Source of the DNA: DASXKD01 sp963707905
Lineage (GTDB): Bacteria; Actinomycetota; Actinomycetes; Streptosporangiales; Streptosporangiaceae
Assembly (NCBI GenBank): GCA_963707905.1
Contig: CAVPSA010000026.1
Span: forward strand, 62,001 to 126,000
DNA length: 64,000 nt
Direction: 5' to 3'
Part shown: positions 60,980 through 64,000 of the stretch, piece by piece
Numbering within the stretch: the first letter of the stretch is position 1
Layout of the letters: each line of letters begins with the position of its first letter
Made by a program: the position numbers and the translations under genes
The notes under the pieces: generated by a model
Database searches by the model: none
What the model saw: the letters and a program-made list of their open reading frames with translations, nothing else
Told to the model about the DNA's origin: nothing

Positions 60980-62392
60980 TCAGGAGGAGTAGCAGTAGGA
61001 GTCGCTCGAAGCGTCGCCGCCCTCCAGCCGGACCTGATGCGCGCGGCGCCCGCGGAACACTTCGCCCTCAAGGAAGAAGCGCTCGTCAAAGCTCATGCCG
61101 CCGCCCGCGCCGACGTCGAGCTTGGTCATCCAGGCGCCGACGCCGTCCGGGTAGAACTGCTCGTCCCAGGCACCGTAGAGCGAGTTGGTGAAGTAGACCC
61201 GCTTGCCGTCGCGGGAGACCTCGACCATTTGCGGGCCGCCGGCCAGTGGCTGATCCGGCCGGGCCGGGTGTGCCACGCGCCCGACGATGCCGCCGATGCG
61301 GACCGAGCCGACCTCGCGCGGATGGAACGGGTCGCTCACGTCGTACTGCTTGAGCTCGCCGGTGCCCCAGCACGAGACATAGAGGAACTTGTCGTCCACG
61401 GACAGTGCCAGGTCGGTGACCAGCGGCGGAACGGCACCGAAACCCTGCAGCAGCGGCGGCAGCTGCTCGGCCGGGGCTGGCTCGGCGGGGATGGAGATCA
61501 CCTTGGTGGCCGCCCACTCGCCGTCCTGCTGGTGCCAGAGCCAGATCGACGCGGACAGGTCCTCGACGCTGACCACGACGCCGACGAAGCCATACTTGCG
61601 GGCCGGGTCGTGTGCCGGGCGCAGTTCCAGCGCCATCTGGTGCTCGTCGCCAAGGTCCACGGTCTGCACGTGGCGGCGCGTGCTCATGTCCCAGAAGTGC
61701 AGCCGGTGCCCGTACTTGCGGCCGAGCAGCAACTCCGGCACGATCCCGTCCTCGATCATGGACGGGGTGCCCCACTCGGACGTGACGATCACGTCGTCGT
61801 TGATGTGCCACCAGACGTCATAGGCCAGGTACTGGTCGCCGCGGTCCTCCTCGAACTGGCCGATCACGTCGAAGTTGGCGTGGTCGAGCAGCGCGACCCC
61901 GCCGGGTCCCTCGGCGCCGTTGCCGCCACCGAGGCAGGACACGTACAGGTAGCCGGGGCCGCAGTGCACCGTGTGCGGGCGCGAGTAGTTGGCCCGCTTG
62001 CCCAGTTCCTCCGGGCCGAGCACCTTCACGACCTCTGGGGCCGCCGGGTTCGCCAGCGTGTCCAGGATGTAGATGCGTGACGACCGGATTCCGGGGACGA
62101 CCAGATAGCGCCGGTCGCCGTGGGTGTGCGAACCGGTCGGGCAGAGCGCGCTCGAGCAGGCGTTCCAGCCGAAGTGGTGCAGTTCGTCGCCCAGATTCGG
62201 CAGCTCGGTGTAGCCGACCACGGTTCCGTACCCGGCGGAGCCGGGGTCGGTGTCCACCACCGCGATCCCATCGGGCTTGTCCGCCGGGCGGGAGAACGTC
62301 GCCACATAGGCGAGCTTCTCCGGCGGGCCGGCCGCCGCGTCGGCGGGGGAGCGGTAGAACGTGGGGTCGTGGTGGTGGTGCTCATCTGCCAT
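60980..62392 (-). CDS. Methanethiol oxidase / selenium-binding protein (SBP56)
   Basis: The 470-residue beta-propeller belongs to the SELENBP1/MtoX family. Signs are AYVATFSRP near the start, the copper-site histidine motifs LHHFGWNACSSALC and RPHTVHCGPGYLYVSCLGG, VTSEWGTP and the late VYFTNSLYGAWDEQFYPDGVGAWM. Family members oxidise methanethiol to formaldehyde, sulfide and hydrogen peroxide. The formaldehyde could enter the C1 pathway encoded elsewhere in the window (inference). No signal peptide is evident, unlike in some periplasmic homologues. Confidence 0.85.
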   Translation of the reverse strand: MADEHHHHDPTFYRSPADAAAGPPEKLAYVATFSRPADKPDGIAVVDTDPGSAGYGTVVGYTELPNLGDELHHFGWNACSSALCPTGSHTHGDRRYLVVPGIRSSRIYILDTLANPAAPEVVKVLGPEELGKRANYSRPHTVHCGPGYLYVSCLGGGNGAEGPGGVALLDHANFDVIGQFEEDRGDQYLAYDVWWHINDDVIVTSEWGTPSMIEDGIVPELLLGRKYGHRLHFWDMSTRRHVQTVDLGDEHQMALELRPAHDPARKYGFVGVVVSVEDLSASIWLWHQQDGEWAATKVISIPAEPAPAEQLPPLLQGFGAVPPLVTDLALSVDDKFLYVSCWGTGELKQYDVSDPFHPREVGSVRIGGIVGRVAHPARPDQPLAGGPQMVEVSRDGKRVYFTNSLYGAWDEQFYPDGVGAWMTKLDVGAGGGMSFDERFFLEGEVFRGRRAHQVRLEGGDASSDSYCYSS

Positions 62393-62801
62393 GGGGGCAA
62401 CCTTTCACCAGTGGTCCTTCGCGGAAGCTTGGCGCTCGTCAGTCAATCCTGTCAACATTCCCCGTCAGGCTAACTATATTTCCACCCGGATAACCAGGAA
62501 ATATGCCCTACGACGCCCTCGCTTACCGCCTCCCCCCGGCCCGTGTCGCCCGGGGAACCCGCCACGAGCCGGGGCCCGAGCGGGCACAGCCGCGCAGCAA
62601 GCGGCAACTCCGGGAACTTCCACGCAGGCTGGGGCCGGCCCTCGTGCTCCCGCTGGCGTAGCGTGGCCCGCGCCAGCTCAACGCCCTGCGCGCCTCGGGC
62701 CATCGAAACGCGGCTGAGCACCAAGGAGTTGCCAGCCAGCGGGTGCATTGCGGGCCGGACCGGGCCCACCAGGACAAGCAGGCGTGGGGCCGGACCGCCC
62801 C
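62393..62801. other. Intergenic region, no supported gene
   Basis: These 409 bases lie between the start of the methanethiol oxidase gene and the end of the M50 peptidase gene (both minus strand). An AT-rich spot around 62470-62510 may be a promoter. Reading frames here have no family features. Confidence 0.4.
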
Positions 62802-63524
62802 TTAGCCGACGAGCAGCCAACCGCCCAGGCCGAGTGCACCGGCCGCGACCAGGCCGAACACCCCCACCCAGAATCCGCCGGGCAGTCCGGTGAGCCGGGC
62901 GAGCTGGTCGGCGTCGTTCGACGGGCCGCGCCGCCGCCGCCGGTCACGCTGCAGTTCGAGCACAGGGCGTATCCCGCCAAAGAGGAGCAGCCACGTCATC
63001 GCATACCCCAGCGCGGCCGCCGCCACGGCGGACCGCTGCCAGAGAACCGCCACGATCACCGCCCCCGCCACCACGATGGCCAGCAACCCGTAGGCGTTGC
63101 GGATGACGAACGCGAGACCGGCCAGGCCCGCCAGGCTCAGCAGCAGCACGGCCAGCAGGTGGCCGCCGGCCAGCAGCGCGGCGCCGCCCAGGCCGAGCAA
63201 CGGCGCGGCCAGGTAGCCGGCCAGCGCGGTGAGGATGATGCCCGGGCCGGACGGGTTGCCCGCGGTCACCGTCACCCCGGCGGAGGTGTGCAGCACCCGC
63301 ACCCCGTGCAGCCGCCTGCCGGTCGCCACCGCGGCCAGCGCGTGGCCGCCCTCGTGCGCGATGGTCACCACGGTGCGGGCGACCGGCCAGGCCCGGCGCG
63401 AGGCCACCACGGCCGCCGCGAGCAGGCCGGTGCCCAGGATCAGCAGGTGCGACGGCGGCTGCCCCTGCCGGTCGGCCCAGGCCGCGAGGTGGTGCCACAG
63501 ATGGCCCAGGGACACCGCGGTCAT
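62802..63524 (-). CDS. M50-type membrane metallopeptidase homologue
   Basis: The 240-residue membrane protein has about six helices and carries the zinc-binding HEGGH motif (VVTIAHEGGHALAAVATGR), as in M50B site-2-protease-like peptidases. The second metal-site motif is not obvious, so activity is unproven. Family members cleave within the membrane. The start ATG at 63524 is preceded by an in-frame GTG at 63530; neither has a strong ribosome site. Confidence 0.75.
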   Translation of the reverse strand: MTAVSLGHLWHHLAAWADRQGQPPSHLLILGTGLLAAAVVASRRAWPVARTVVTIAHEGGHALAAVATGRRLHGVRVLHTSAGVTVTAGNPSGPGIILTALAGYLAAPLLGLGGAALLAGGHLLAVLLLSLAGLAGLAFVIRNAYGLLAIVVAGAVIVAVLWQRSAVAAAALGYAMTWLLLFGGIRPVLELQRDRRRRRGPSNDADQLARLTGLPGGFWVGVFGLVAAGALGLGGWLLVG

Positions 63525-63642
63525 GCTCACATAGTGCCAGCCGTACCGGACTGAACCGGCCCGCCCGCCAAGCCGTGGCATGGGTGAAACAGCGGCATCC
63601 AACGACGGCCAGCCGGGCCGCCGCGGACGGGAGGCGCCGCCG

Positions 63643-64000
63643 ATGGTGGCAATCGCGATTGTCGCAGCCGCTGGCTGGCTCGCCCTGTATCTCGGGTGCG
63701 CCGCGGTCACCAGCGAAAGGGGATGGGGAGGCGGGTGGGGCCTGCGCCGCGGCATACGGCGGCTCCGGCTGGACGGCGGGCCACCGGACCTGGGCGATCC
63801 GGCGCTGGTGAACCTGGTGACGAGCGGCTGCCAACTCGACGGCGCGGCCTTCGCTGCCACCATCCTGCACCTTGGCTCCCGCAGGATCCTGGCGCTCACC
63901 GAACCGGAGCCGGGGAGGTTGTGCTGCGCGCCGACCCGGGAATCAGCCGGGGACCTGGATCTGGCCGCCTACGAGCGGCTGGTCCTCGACGACGTGACCC
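63643..64000 (+). CDS. Membrane protein, N-terminal part only
   Basis: An open frame runs from an ATG at 63643 (GGGAGG eight bases upstream) to the right edge without a stop. It begins with a transmembrane helix (MVAIAIVAAAGWLALYLGC). Then come DPALVNLVTSGCQLDGAAFAATILHLGSRRILALTE and DLAAYERLVLDDV, which resemble the cytosolic part of DUF2207-type membrane proteins. An in-frame ATG at 63580 is an alternative start. It is divergent from the M50 gene; its function is unknown. Confidence 0.6.
   Translation, partial: MVAIAIVAAAGWLALYLGCAAVTSERGWGGGWGLRRGIRRLRLDGGPPDLGDPALVNLVTSGCQLDGAAFAATILHLGSRRILALTEPEPGRLCCAPTRESAGDLDLAAYERLVLDDVT

Noticed and set aside
62470..62820. Small minus-strand frame upstream of the methanethiol oxidase gene
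   Set aside because: No recognisable domain, weak start, and overlap with the end of the M50 gene; composition matches background.
1..64000. tRNA or rRNA genes
   Set aside because: I saw no cloverleaf with conserved TTC/GGTTCGAATCC-type arms or rRNA motifs, though a dedicated scan was not possible by eye.

Overview
The window is high-GC DNA with dense coding, frequent GTG starts and ATGA/GTGA gene overlaps. It also carries an actinobacterial-type glgC-glgA pair, a LigD-type polymerase and DUF5134/ECF membrane proteins. Together these point to a soil-type actinomycete (Actinomycetota); I cannot name the genus from the sequence.

Layout. 1-9.9 kb: a truncated secreted NHL-repeat protein, a LigD polymerase domain followed by a MITE-like element, a COG4315 secreted protein, a histidine phosphatase, a GMC (choline-dehydrogenase-like) flavoenzyme, an Orn/Lys/Arg decarboxylase and a large secreted beta-propeller/ricin-lectin protein. 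9.9-14.7 kb (minus strand): fchA-like cyclohydrolase, formate-THF ligase, a betaine-aldehyde-dehydrogenase-like ALDH and an IclR regulator. 14.8-18.4 kb: nucleotidyltransferase, phosphoesterase and APC permease. 18.5-22.8 kb: a broken dimethylglycine/sarcosine oxidase-type gene with intact etfB and etfA. 22.9-26.8 kb: an ArsR/AHSA1 pair, a membrane protein and a frameshifted NB-ARC/TPR protein. 27.2-36.6 kb: a corrinoid methyltransferase cluster. The minus-strand operon runs iclR, corrinoid protein, methyl-THF methyltransferase, corrinoid reductive activator, DUF1638, metF. Divergent from it are an MttB-family methyltransferase without pyrrolysine and a YtcJ-type amidohydrolase. 36.9-43.9 kb: fused 2-oxoacid:ferredoxin oxidoreductase, NfnAB-like transhydrogenase, two small proteins and an adenosine-specific kinase. 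44-64 kb: ordinary chromosomal genes, namely a kelch lipoprotein, an ABC exporter, membrane proteins, glycogen genes, an ECF sigma factor, a short MetE, PAC2, an NhaA-DsbA fusion, an MFS pump, a VOC protein, methanethiol oxidase, an M50 peptidase and a truncated membrane protein.

How the genes may work together (inference): choline is oxidised by the GMC enzyme and the ALDH to glycine betaine. A methylated amine, perhaps betaine, is demethylated by the MttB homologue onto the corrinoid protein, and the methyltransferase moves the methyl group to THF. MetF, FchA and formate-THF ligase then oxidise methyl-THF toward formate with ATP recovery. The dimethylglycine oxidase plus ETF would handle the remaining methyl groups. 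The RACo-like protein re-reduces inactivated cob(II)alamin, and the adjacent ferredoxin enzymes could supply low-potential electrons. This is an acetogen/methylotroph-like corrinoid C1 pathway in an actinomycete, and it is the most interesting content here. Two IclR genes each have a candidate 6-N7-6 operator.

Several genes carry apparent single-base frameshifts (one carries five), so either the assembly has residual indels or some genes are decaying.
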